Shown here one piece after another: positions 45,783-56,300 of a stretch of DNA of 64,000 bases. The notes under the pieces were generated by a model. It searched no databases. It was given only the letters and a program-made list of their open reading frames with translations, and was not told the origin of the DNA. The stretch comes from Nemertoderma westbladi. Lineage: Eukaryota > Xenacoelomorpha > Nemertodermatida > Nemertodermatidae. A program made the position numbers and the translations under genes. Each line of letters begins with the position of its first letter. Within the stretch, counting starts at the first letter, position 1. Location of the stretch: assembly GCA_032718475.1 (NCBI GenBank), contig JAUCBJ010000162.1, positions 25,557 through 89,556 on the forward strand, read 5' to 3'.

Positions 45783-47043
45783 AATGGAGTTAGAGTGGAG
45801 TTTAGTCGTCCAAGCTTTGGACTGAGGGGGGTGGGATTGAGGGCGAGACGCCCTTCCCACACAAATAAAATAAAAATAAAATAAAAACAATAGTTAGTTA
45901 GTTAGTAGGTACGTAGTACCTAGAGTTAGTTAGTTAGTAGGTACGTAGTGCCTAGAGTTAGTTAGTTAGTAGGTACGTAGTGCCTAGAGTTAGTTAGTTA
46001 GTAGGTACGTAGTACCTAGAGTTAGTTAGTTAGTAGGTACGTAGTGCCTAGAGTTAGAGAGTTAGTAGGTACGTAGTACCTAGAGTTAGTTAGTTAGTAG
46101 GTACGTAGTGCCTAGAGTTAGAGTGTTAGTAGGTACGTAGTGCCTAGAGTTAGAGTGTTAGTAGGTACGTAGTACCTAGAGTTAGAGAGTTAGTAGGTAC
46201 GTAGTGCCTAGAGTTAGAGAGTTAGTAGGTACGTAGTGCCTAGAGTTAGAGAGTTAGTAGGTACGTAGTACCTAGAGTTAGAGTTAGAGGGTACGTAGTA
46301 CCGCTAGTTAGAGTTAGAGTTAGAGGGTACGTAGTACCGCTAGTTAGAGTTAGAGTTAGAGGGTACGTAGTATCGATAGTTAGAGTTAGAGTTAGAGGGT
46401 ACGTAGTACCGCTAGTTAGAGTTAGAGTTAGAGGGTACGTAGTACCGATAGTTAGAGTTAGTAGGTACGTAGTACCTAGTTAGAGTTAGAGTTAGTAGGT
46501 ACGTAGTACCGTTAGTTAGAGTTAGAGGGTACGTAGTACCATTAGTTAGAGAGAGAGAGTGAGAGGTAAAAGGGGTAAATAGGATATAGATATTAGTTAG
46601 TAGTAAGTAGAGTTAATAGCGAGAGGGGGGCATATGAGTACAGCTGGATAAATCGTGCGGCCCCACGACGCATACTGCTGTACTGCATGGGCCCACAGAG
46701 TAGGCCAGAATATGGATCAGAGAATAGAATAAATCCATAGGCAGTAGTAGGTAGTAGGACAGTAGGATCAAAACAAACAAATAAATAGAATAGGGCTAAA
46801 AATCGAAGAATAGTGGCAACACAAGGAAAGTCGTTCTAGAACATAATAAAAGTAACGGACGGAAATTGTAAATTAGGCTGATTTACTAGCTCCGAAATTA
46901 ATTAGGTTAAATTTAGGCTAAAAGGCGCAACTAAGTAGAAAGTAGGCCATTGTCGAACCATACGAAACATCTAAATACTTCACTCATCTGTATTGCGCCT
47001 TGGTAAGGCACCACCCTGCAGGTGAGCGAGTGTAGCGTTCGGA
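45783..47043 (+). repeat. BEL spacer with hairpin-forming tandem repeats
   Basis: About 45890-46270 holds roughly twelve 32-bp units (AGTTAGTTAG and GGTACGTAGTACC), then to about 46550 units of 30-36 bp with GTTAGAGTTAGAG. Every unit contains GGTACGTAGTACC or GGTACGTAGTGCC, which can pair as GGUAC/GUACC or with a G-U wobble as GGUAC/GUGCC. TAG|GTACGT also resembles a splice donor. CACCCTGCAG at 47013-47022, before the ORF3 start, could be a splice acceptor for a subgenomic RNA. No coding frame here. Confidence 0.8.
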
Positions 47044-49578
47044 ATGGCGAGTAAGCTGATCAGGAAGAGAAAGGCGGAGTCAGGAGGAAAAGAAATACTG
47101 GTGGATTTCACCGAAAGACACCCGGAGGAGAAGACGAGAGGATACTACGAGAAGTTGGAAAGGGGTCACGCGGCACGAGCGCTGCAGGACCACTTCCGGG
47201 AGATGCACGAGCAGCGGCTGGTCGGGACCTACGGAACACCGTCGCTGGACAACGCGATCTTCCAACACTTCCACTACGTGGTGAAAGGAGACGAGGCGAA
47301 GTTCGGGATTCCGAAGTATCCGAGGGAATCGCCGAGGAAGGACTGGAAAAGATTCATAGAGTCCGTCAACCGAGGAGGATATATGATCCTAGATGACGAG
47401 GGAACCGTGGAGGACGAAGCGGGTTCGAGACGAGGAACGGCAGGGTCGGCCAGGACCATACTCTTGCATTTGGCCGCGCCAAATGGGGACATCTTCTTAT
47501 TCGACCTAGGGACGTATGGGAAGAGGGATGGGCCGAAACTAGACCGATTACCGAAAGCGGTACAAGTCTTAGTAAGGGAGAAGTCGACGACGAAGGTGGG
47601 ATCGGCGATTCGCGAGGACGCGGAGAGGATCATCGGTCCGGACGCCACCAACCTCCTGGATATGCAGAAAGTCTTTATGGCTATGACGGCACCGGATGGA
47701 TTGGGGGTGGTCGAGAACACAGGCCAATGCGGGGCGGTGGCGATGGGCCAATTATTGGGGCTCGTATGCCACAAACCGATGGACTGGGGAAAGTTTAGGG
47801 AAGAATACGGAGCAGAACTGGCGAACTCGCTGAAGTGGGGAGCGAGACCGGGAAAGCAGGAGGTATATCAGTTTCGCAGAGGAGCGATAAAGGTATATCA
47901 GAAGCGATATATCCTGCAGGAGGACTGGATGATGATAAGTTTGCTTAACTTATTCATGACCGTAGTTATCGAAAGGGAACCAGGGGCATTTCTGTTATCG
48001 GGATCACCCCTAAGCTACAGGAGAGCCTTTAAGACGGCCTTTGACGGTCTGGTAGACCACCCGGGGCTGAAGGGCGAGTCGGTGTACTACAACAGCCGAC
48101 ATCTGGTAGACGGGGAGACGGATACACCGTATCAGAGATGGGAGCAGCTAGAGGCGGACAGACGAGAAGCAAAGCGACTGGAAGAAGTCGCTAGACGGGA
48201 GAGGATAGAAGCAGAGGAGAGGGAAGAGGAGGCCAGGGCACAGAGTTACGGCTTCGAGGAACAGGCGGGCCTAGACGAACTTCATTGGACTTCGTCAGGG
48301 AGTTCGGGGGAGTCTCTAGGGCGAGAATTGGGATGGACGGTGGGATCGCCGAAACAGTCGACGTCGGGGTTGCAAACGATGCCCATGCCAGCGGGCGCCG
48401 AGGGCGACCAACCGCCAAGGAAGCTAAGGGAGCTAGAGGGATGGAGAGCTACGGGCGAGAGCCAAGGCGGGAAGGGACATAGTGGATCCATCGGGATACC
48501 GGGGTTGGAAACACTACCAGAAGAGGAAGACGGCGACGACGAGTTCGGAGAGATACCGCCCATCGAGAGGATAGGCCACTCGGACACGGACTGGGTTGGC
48601 GGAAGGGTGGTGACAGCCAGTGGGGCGAGGGCCTTCTGGAACAGATCCGGCAAGCGGACCTGGGTGCACGAGGGGCCGGCGATGGATTTCGCGGGGAGCA
48701 CCATCAGGTTGGGCGAGCAACCGGGAACAGCACCACGGATAGTATTCGGGGAGACGATGCCCGAGAGGGGCGGAGAGATCGACGTAAACAGGGAGAGCAA
48801 TGTAGAGAAGTTCGCCTACCAGCGACTCCATAGACCGCGGAGATCGCTTGGGACGAAAGACGAGGTGGGACGGGAGACATTGGTACTCGGCTGCGACTAC
48901 TGTGGGAGACAGACCCATCAGGAAAGCAGCTGCCTATACCGGTTCCAACGGGGAACCTTTTGTCTCTACTGTAGAGAACCAAGTCACAGGATGGGGGCGT
49001 GTCCACGGTTGCATAACCGATGTCCAAAGTGCCACTTTCGGGGACACTACGGACGCGAGTGCGACTGGATGAGCGACGAGGAGAAGTTCACGAGGTTCGA
49101 GGAGTGGGCCGACGTCGGGGCCATGACGCGCCAGCGCATGAAGGCCCAAGAGTTCAAGTGGGGTTTCTTCCTCATAAACCAGGAGACCCACATGGAAATC
49201 ATAAAGCGAAGGTTACCGTTTACCTATCAAGAGGTAGCAACGGCGGCGTCGTTCGCCGGAGTTATGAACACGCAACGGTACCTGGACAGGTGGACACCAG
49301 AGAACCGGAGGGAGTTTAGGGATTTCTTGGCGGAACACGTACCAAAGGCAATGAAAATGATCCTATGGGACGCCACACGAGGGAGACAACCAGGCCATTC
49401 TGAGGGGCCACCGGCGAAGCGGTATCGGGCATTAATAACACCAGCGCCCAAGGAGCCGACGACCGGGATCAGCAAGGAAGTGGCGGCGAAGGTCCGGAAG
49501 CAGAAAGCGGATGATGCCAGAGGAGCGGTGATAACCAAGAAACGGGCCAGGGAAGAGGACGTGAGGAGGAACAGATAA
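47044..49578 (+). CDS. BEL ORF3: exonuclease-like domain plus three zinc knuckles
   Basis: 844 codons in the position where some retroelements carry env. There is no signal peptide or membrane segment. Residues about 110-310 resemble the DEDD (RNase D/WRN/EXD) 3'-5' exonuclease fold: ILDDEG (D117, E119; Exo I DxE), LLHLAAPNGDIFLFDLG, KVGSAIREDAERI (D192; Exo II), LLDMQ, LKWGARP and YILQEDW (D294; Exo III-like). Residues about 617-675 hold three CX2CX4HX4C knuckles (CDYCGRQTHQESSC, CLYCREPSHRMGAC, CPKCHFRGHYGREC). The C-terminus is basic. The exonuclease assignment is by pattern only; the knuckles are clear. ATG 47044 follows a possible acceptor. Confidence 0.75.
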   Translation: MASKLIRKRKAESGGKEILVDFTERHPEEKTRGYYEKLERGHAARALQDHFREMHEQRLVGTYGTPSLDNAIFQHFHYVVKGDEAKFGIPKYPRESPRKDWKRFIESVNRGGYMILDDEGTVEDEAGSRRGTAGSARTILLHLAAPNGDIFLFDLGTYGKRDGPKLDRLPKAVQVLVREKSTTKVGSAIREDAERIIGPDATNLLDMQKVFMAMTAPDGLGVVENTGQCGAVAMGQLLGLVCHKPMDWGKFREEYGAELANSLKWGARPGKQEVYQFRRGAIKVYQKRYILQEDWMMISLLNLFMTVVIEREPGAFLLSGSPLSYRRAFKTAFDGLVDHPGLKGESVYYNSRHLVDGETDTPYQRWEQLEADRREAKRLEEVARRERIEAEEREEEARAQSYGFEEQAGLDELHWTSSGSSGESLGRELGWTVGSPKQSTSGLQTMPMPAGAEGDQPPRKLRELEGWRATGESQGGKGHSGSIGIPGLETLPEEEDGDDEFGEIPPIERIGHSDTDWVGGRVVTASGARAFWNRSGKRTWVHEGPAMDFAGSTIRLGEQPGTAPRIVFGETMPERGGEIDVNRESNVEKFAYQRLHRPRRSLGTKDEVGRETLVLGCDYCGRQTHQESSCLYRFQRGTFCLYCREPSHRMGACPRLHNRCPKCHFRGHYGRECDWMSDEEKFTRFEEWADVGAMTRQRMKAQEFKWGFFLINQETHMEIIKRRLPFTYQEVATAASFAGVMNTQRYLDRWTPENRREFRDFLAEHVPKAMKMILWDATRGRQPGHSEGPPAKRYRALITPAPKEPTTGISKEVAAKVRKQKADDARGAVITKKRAREEDVRRNR

Positions 49579-50247
49579 GTTCCCAGAGACGAGAGAGTGA
49601 GACTGAGACTGGAAAGTGGTGCGCCTGGAAGGCGCCGCATGGAACGTACGAACTATTAAATACAAATTTATTTAATTAATGCAAATAACCATATAAGTGC
49701 AATTCGTATGTACGTACGTAGTAATTAGCAGTAAATACACGATCGGAGTAAGTACTATAGTCATACAACCTTTCTCAATTAGCTACTGGGACTGGGGGAC
49801 AACTGACTATGGCACTATGGACGAGACAACTGACAATTTCACGCTTCTTGAGTGCGACGGCACGAGAGGGGGGGGAGGTTCGTCAGAAGAGATAAAATAG
49901 TCAAAGTGGAGTTGAGGACCGGAGTAAGAGTGCGAAGTGCGGAGAGAGTGCCGATGCAATTCTAGTGTGGGGGGGGGGGAGAATAAGAGGCTGAGTAAGG
50001 GACGAGGAGGTCCGAACGTGAGAGAGTTAGGGTGAGAGTGAAGGTGAGATAGGGCGAAAATGTTGGGGAAACAAAAGTTGCGTGGGAGGTGAGCGCGATC
50101 GGCCCGACATGAGACGCCAGGCACACAGGGTAGCGTTATCATACCCATAGGGGGCGGCCTGGAAAGCCGACCCCGAGAGAAAAGAATTCCACCCCACACC
50201 CGATACTAGATCGGGATCCAGCGGGATTGTAACGCACTTTTTGGTTG
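49579..50247 (+). other. BEL 3' untranslated part
   Basis: Noncoding sequence with a G-run near 49970-49980 and a GA-rich stretch (49980-50050). No protein frame supported. Confidence 0.6.
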
Positions 50248-50285
50248 ATGCTATCTTCTTACCGGGAAGATAGCATGGGGGGGAG
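50248..50285 (+). promoter_or_regulatory. Stem-loop and polypurine tract before the 3' LTR
   Basis: ATGCTATCTTC (50248-50258) pairs perfectly with GAAGATAGCAT (50266-50276) across a 7-nt loop. GGGGGGGAG (50277-50285), the likely plus-strand priming tract, follows immediately and abuts the LTR. Confidence 0.8.
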
Positions 50286-50826
50286 TGTTAGCTTATTCAA
50301 TCCCGCCAACACCCCATAAAGTTATAAGCCGATAAGCAATATTGGGAGCCACGAGATTGGGCAATTAACCAACTCGTGCCATCCCAATAAGAGTGGGAAG
50401 GAAGCACACAATAGAGGGTCAGGGGCCAAACCCCTAACCCAGGGAGAACAGGTGGAGTGAACGGGAATACTCCACGGGGCGCCAACAAGGGTATTAACCA
50501 ATCAGAGGGGGGGAATGGCATCGATTGAGTAGCAGTAAGGCCACCGTGCAATATAACCAATAACCTATTAATCAGTGATTCAGTTATCTCAGTGCAGCAG
50601 TGCTAGCGTAGGGTACAGTCAATTAGTTTAGTTAGGGGATCACGGGACTTTAGTTACCGTATCCCGCCTTGTACACATTATATCTATATCTATATCCTAT
50701 GCCCTATTATTATTATACACCGAACTTCAGAACTCAGTTACTTTATTTCACCCTTATACACGGCGGGGACGCGTGGACTAAATTACCACATCGGATAAAT
50801 CGGGATCCCTCCTGGATCCCGTCACA
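50286..50826 (+). repeat. BEL 3' LTR
   Basis: 541 bp, TGTTAG to CACA, near identical to 36619-37159. Followed by the second copy of the GTTCC target duplication (50827-50831). Confidence 0.96.
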
Positions 50827-53311
50827 GTTCCTGGCAACCCTTCTATCGGAGTGTTTGTTTATTGTTTAGATTACTAGTTCCTGGCAACCCTTCTATCGGA
50901 GTGTTTGTTTATTGTTTAGATTACTAGTTCCTGGCAACCCTTCTATCGGAGTGTTTGTTTACTGTATAGATTACTAGTTCGTTGCAACCCAACTATTAGA
51001 GTGTTTGTTTACTGTTTAGATTACTAGTTCCTGGCAACCCTTCTATCGGAGTGTTTGTTTATTGTTTAGATTACTAGTTCCTGGCAACCCTTCTATCGGA
51101 GTGTTTGTTTACTGTATAGATTACTAGTTCTTGGCAACCCAACTATTAGAGTGTTTGTTTATTGTTTAGATTACTAGTTCGTTGCAACCCAACTATTAGA
51201 GTGTTTGTTTATTGTTTAGATTACTAGTTCCTGGCAACCCTTCTATCGGAGTGTTTGTTTACTGTTTAGATTACTAGTTCCTGGCAACCCTTCTATCGGA
51301 GTGTTTGTTTATTGTTTAGATTACTAGTTCCTGGCAACCCTTCTATCGGAGTGTTTGTTTACTGTATAGATTACTAGTTCGTTGCAACCCAACTATTAGA
51401 GTGTTTGTTTATTGTTTAGATTACTAGTTCCTGGCAACCCTTCTATCGGAGTGTTTGTTTACTGTTTAGATTACTAGTTCCTGGCAACCCTTCTATCGGA
51501 GTGTTTGTTTATTGTTTAGATTACTAGTTCCTGGCAACCCTTCTATCGGAGTGTTTGTTTACTGTATAGATTACTAGTTCTTGGCAACCCAACTATTAGA
51601 GTGTTTGTTTACTGTTTAGATTACTAGTTCCTGGCAACCCAACTATTACAGTGTTTGTTTATTGTTTAGATTACTAGTTCTTGGCAACCCAACTATTAGA
51701 GTGTTTGTTTACTGTTTAGATTACTAGTTCCTGGCAACCCAACTATTACAGTGTTTGTTTATTGTTTAGATTACTAGTTCCTGGCAACCCAACTATTAGA
51801 GTGTTTGTTTTCTGTATAGATTACTAGTTCTTGGCAACCCAACTATTAGAGTGTTTGTTTTCTGTATAGATTACTAGTTCCTGGCAACCCAACTATTAGA
51901 GTGTTTGTTTACTGTTTAGATTACTAGTTCCTGGCAACCCTTCTATCGGAGTGTTTGTTTATTGTTTAGATTACTAGTTCCTGGCAACCCTTCTATCGGA
52001 GTGTTTGTTTACTGTATAGATTACTAGTTCGTTGCAACCCAACTATTAGAGTGTTTGTTTATTGTTTAGATTACTAGTTCCTGGCAACCCTTCTATCGGA
52101 GTGTTTGTTTACTGTTTAGATTACTAGTTCCTGGCAACCCTTCTATCGGAGTGTTTGTTTATTGTTTAGATTACTAGTTCCTGGCAACCCTTCTATCGGA
52201 GTGTTTGTTTACTGTATAGATTACTAGTTCTTGGCAACCCAACTATTAGAGTGTTTGTTTACTGTTTAGATTACTAGTTCCTGGCAACCCAACTATTACA
52301 GTGTTTGTTTATTGTTTAGATTACTAGTTCTTGGCAACCCAACTATTAGAGTGTTTGTTTATTGTTTAGATTACTAGTTCCTGGCAACCCAACTATTATA
52401 GTGTTTGTTTACTGTTTAGATTACTAGTTCGTTGCAACCCAACTATTAGAGTGTTTTTTTATTGTTTAGATTACTAGTTCTTGGCAACCCAACTATTAGA
52501 GTGTTTGTTTTCTGTTTAGATTACTAGTTCTTGGCAACCCAACTATTAGAGTGTTTGTTTTCTGTTTAGATTACTAGTTCCTGGCAACCCAACTAATAGA
52601 GTGTTTGTTTATTGTTTAGATTACTAGTTCCTGGCAACCCTTCTATCGGAGTGTTTGTTTACTGTTTAGATTACTGGTTCCTGGCAACCCTTCTATCGGA
52701 GTGTTTGTTTATTGTTTAGATTACTAGTTCCTGGCAACCCTTCTATCGGAGTGTTTGTTTACTGTATAGATTACTAGTTCTTGGCAACCCAACTATTAGA
52801 GTGTTTGTTTATTGTTTAGATTACTAGTTCCTGGCAACCCAACTAATAGAGTGTTTGTTTATTGTTTAGATTACTAGTTCCTGGCAACCCTTCTATCGGA
52901 GTGTTTGTTTACTGTTTAGATTACTGGTTCCTGGCAACCCTTCTATCGGAGTGTTTGTTTATTGTTTAGATTACTAGTTCCTGGCAACCCTTCTATCGGA
53001 GTGTTTGTTTACTGTATAGATTACTAGTTCTTGGCAACCCAACTATTAGAGTGTTTGTTTATTGTTTAGATTACTAGTTCCTGGCAACCCTTCTATCGGA
53101 GTGTTTGTTTATTGTTTAGATTACTAGTTCCTGGCAACCCAACTATTAGAGTGTTTGTTTATTGTATAGATTACTAGTTCCTGGCAACCAAACTATTAGA
53201 GTGTTTGTTTACTCTTTAGATTACTAGTTCCTGGCAACCCAACTATTAGAGTGTTTGTTTATTGTTTAGATTACTAGTTCCTGGCAACCCTTCTATCGGA
53301 GTGTTTGTTTA
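50827..53311 (+). repeat. Array C, right block
   Basis: About 49 more 50-bp units, ending inside exon 7. This block is much richer in the exon-identical variant CCTTCTATCGGAGTGTTTGT than the left block, consistent with array growth from the exon edge. The last unit runs straight into unique exon sequence at 53312 (CGCTCACGG). Confidence 0.97.
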
Positions 53312-53399
53312 CCGCTCACGGTATTACTCATTCAGTTCAAAGGAAGCAGCTGGGGAATTTTGTAAAGACCCTGAAGGATTTATTGCGATGATAGGAGAG
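53270..53399 (+). CDS. CFAP206: CFAP206 exon 7, between two satellites
   Basis: The first A completes Arg, then LLVPGNPSIGVFVYRSRYYS and FSSKEAAGEFCKDPEGFIAM, ending IGE in phase 0 at GAG|GTTAGT. LLxPGNPxIGxxxYxxxYYxFxSxxAAxxF is a CFAP206 signature. Its first 42 bases form most of the array C unit and its last 13 or so seed array D. An upstream array C acceptor would give TAG within the next unit (TTA GAT TAC TAG), so only the last of about 175 acceptors yields this protein. The remaining C-terminal exons lie beyond the window. Confidence 0.92.
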
Positions 53400-56300
53400 G
53401 TTAGTTATGTTATGTGAGGTTAGTTATGTTAGGAGAGGTTAGTTATGTTAGGAGAGGTTAGTTATGTTATGTGAGGTTAGTTATGTTAGGAGAGGTCAGT
53501 TCTGATACATAGGAGAGGTTAGTTATGTTAGGTGAGGTTAGTTCTGATACATAGGAGAGGTTAGTTATGTAAGGTGAGGTTAGTTCTGATACATAGGAGA
53601 GGTTAGTTATGTTAGGTGTGGTTAGTTCTGATACATAGGAGAGGTTAGTTATGTTAGGTGAGGTTAGTTCTGATACATAGGAGAGGTTAGTTATGTTAGG
53701 TGTGGTTAGTTCTGATACGTAGGAGAGGTTAGTTATGTAAGGTGAGGTTAGTTCTGATACATAGGAGAGGTTAGTTATGTTAGGTGAGGTTAGTTCTGAT
53801 ACATAGGAGAGGTTATTTATGTTAGGTGAGGTTAGTTCTGATACATAGGAGAGGTTAGTTATGTTAGGTGAGGTTAGTTCTGATACATAGGAGAGGTTAG
53901 TTATGTTAGGTGAGGTTAGTTCTGATACATAGGAGAGGTTAGTTATGTAAGGTGAGGTTAGTTCTGATACATAGGAGAGGTTAGTTATGTTAGGTGTGGT
54001 TAGTTCTGATACATAGGAGAGGTTAGTTATGTTAGGTGAGGTTAGTTCTGATACATAGGAGAGGTTAGTTATGTTAGGTGTGGTTAGTTCGGATACATAG
54101 GAGAGGTTAGTTATGTTAGGTGAGGTTAGTTCTGATACATAAGAGAGGTTAGTTATGTTAGGTGTGGTTAGTTCTGATACATAGGAGAGGTTAGTTATGT
54201 TAGGTGAGGTTAGTTCTGATATATAGGAGAGGTTAGTTATGTTAGGTGAGGTTGGTTCTGATACGTAGGAGAGGTTAGTTATGTTAGGAGAATTTAGTTA
54301 TGTAAGGTGAGGTTAGTTCTGATACATAGGAGAGGTTAGTTATGTTAGGTGAGGTCAGTTCTGATACATAGGAGAGGTTAGTTATGTTAGGTGAGGTTAG
54401 TTCTGATACATAGGAGAGGTTAGTTATGTTAGGTGAGGTTAGTTCTGATACATAGGAGAGGTTAGTTATGTTAGGTGAGGTTAGTTCTGATACATATGAG
54501 AGGTTAGTTATGTTAGGTGAGGTTAGTTCTGATACATAGGAGAGGTTAGTTATGTTAGGTGAGGTTAGTTCTGATACATAGGAGAGGTTAGTTATGTTAG
54601 GTGGGGTTAGTTCTGATACATAGGAGAGGTTAGTTATGTTAGGTGAGGTTAGTTCTGATACATAGGAGAGGTTAGTTATGTTAGGTGAAGTTAGTTCTGA
54701 TACATATGAGAGGTTAGTTATGTTAGGTGAGGTTAGTTCTGATACATAGGATAGGTTAGTTATGTTAGGTGAGGTTAGTTCTGATACATAGGAGAGGTTA
54801 GTTATGTTAGGTGAGGTTAGTTCTGATACATATGAGAGGTTAGTTATGTTAGGTGAGGTTAGTTCTGATACATAGGAGAGGTTAGTTATGTTAGGTGAGG
54901 TTAGTTCTGATACATATGAGAGGTTAGTTATGTTAGGTGAGGTTAGTTATGTTAGGTGAGGTTAGTTCTGATACATAGGAGAGGTTAGTTATGTTAGGTG
55001 AGGTTAGTTCTGATACATAGGAGAGGTTAGTTATGTTAGGTGAGGTTAGTTCTGATACATAGGAGAGGTTAGTTATGTTAGGTGAGGTTAGTTCTGATAC
55101 ATAGGAGAGATTAGTTATGTTAGGTGAGGTTAGTTCTGATACATAGGAGAGGTTAGTTATGTTAGGTGAGGTTAGTTCTGATACATAGGAGAGGTTAGTT
55201 ATGTTAAGTGAGGTTAGTTCTGATACATATGAGAGGTTAGTTATGTTAGGTGAGGTTAGTTCTGATACATAGGAGAGGTTAGTTATGTTAGGTGAGGTGA
55301 GGTTAGTTCTGATACATAGGAGAGGTTAGTTATGTTAGGTGAGGTTAGTTCTGATACATAGGAGAGGTTAGTTATGTTAGGTGAGGTTAGTTCTGATACA
55401 TAGGAGAGGTTAGTTATGTTAGGTGAGGTTAGTTCTGATACATAGGAGAGGTTAGTTATGTTAGGTGAGGTTAGTTATGTAAGGTGAGGTTAGTTCTGAT
55501 ACATAGGAGAGGTTAGTTATGTTAGGTGGGGTTAGTTCTGATACATAGGAGAGGTTAGTTATGTTAGGTGAGGTTAGTTCTGATACATATGAGAGGTTAG
55601 TTATGTTAGGTGAGTTTAGTTATGTAAGGTGAGGTTAGTTCTGATACATAGGAAAGGTTAGTTATGTTAGGTGAGGTCAGTTCTGATACATAGGAGAGGT
55701 TAGTTATGTTAGGTGAGGTCAGTTCTGATACATAGGAGAGGTTAGTTATGTTAGGTGAGGTTAGTTCTGATACATAGGAGAGGTTAGTTATGTTAGGTGT
55801 GGTTAGTTCTGATACATAGGAGAGGTTAGTTATGTTAGGTGAGGTCAGTTCTGATACATAGGAGAGGTTAGTTATGTTAGGTGAGGTTAGTTCTGATACA
55901 TAGGAGAGGTTAGTTATGTTAGGTGAGGTTAGTTCTGATACATAGGAGAGGTTAGTTATGTTAGGTGAGTTTAGTTATGTAAGGTGAGGTTAGTTCTGAT
56001 ACATAGGAAAGGTTAGTTATGTTAGGTGAGGTCAGTTCTGATACATAGGAGAGGTTAGTTATGTTAGGTGAGGTTAGTTCTGATACATAGGAGAGGTTAG
56101 TTATGTTAGGTGAGTTTAGTTATGTAAGGTGAGGTTAGTTCTGATACATAGGAAAGGTTAGTTATGTTAGGTGAGGTCAGTTCTGATACATAGGAGAGGT
56201 TAGTTATGTTAGGTGAGGTTAGTTCTGATATATAGGAGAGGTTAGTTATGTTAGGTGAGGTTAGTTATGTAAGGTGAGGTTAGTTCTGATACATAGGAGA

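Larger units (their letters stand above)
36619..50826 (+). mobile_element. BEL/Pao LTR retrotransposon, 14.2 kb, recent
   Basis: Order: 5' LTR (36619-37159), ORF1 (37240-39630), gag-pol frame (39516-45782, one UGA inside), a noncoding repeat-rich spacer (45783-47043), ORF3 (47044-49578), 3' tail with stem-loop and polypurine tract, 3' LTR (50286-50826), flanked by GTTCC duplications. The DUF1759-type gag, protease-RT-RNase H-integrase order and C-terminal DUF5641-type domain define BEL/Pao. LTRs differ at about two of 541 positions, so insertion was recent. At 14 kb it is much longer than usual BEL elements (5-9 kb), because of ORF1, the spacer and ORF3. Confidence 0.95.

Noticed and set aside
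47044-49578. ORF3 of the BEL element as an env-like gene
   Set aside because: No signal peptide, transmembrane segment or glycoprotein pattern; zinc knuckles and exonuclease-like motifs point to nucleic acid.
30312-53311. Regular short repeats resembling a CRISPR array
   Set aside because: Units are contiguous without unique spacers, the setting is a eukaryotic intron, and the unit derives from exon 7.
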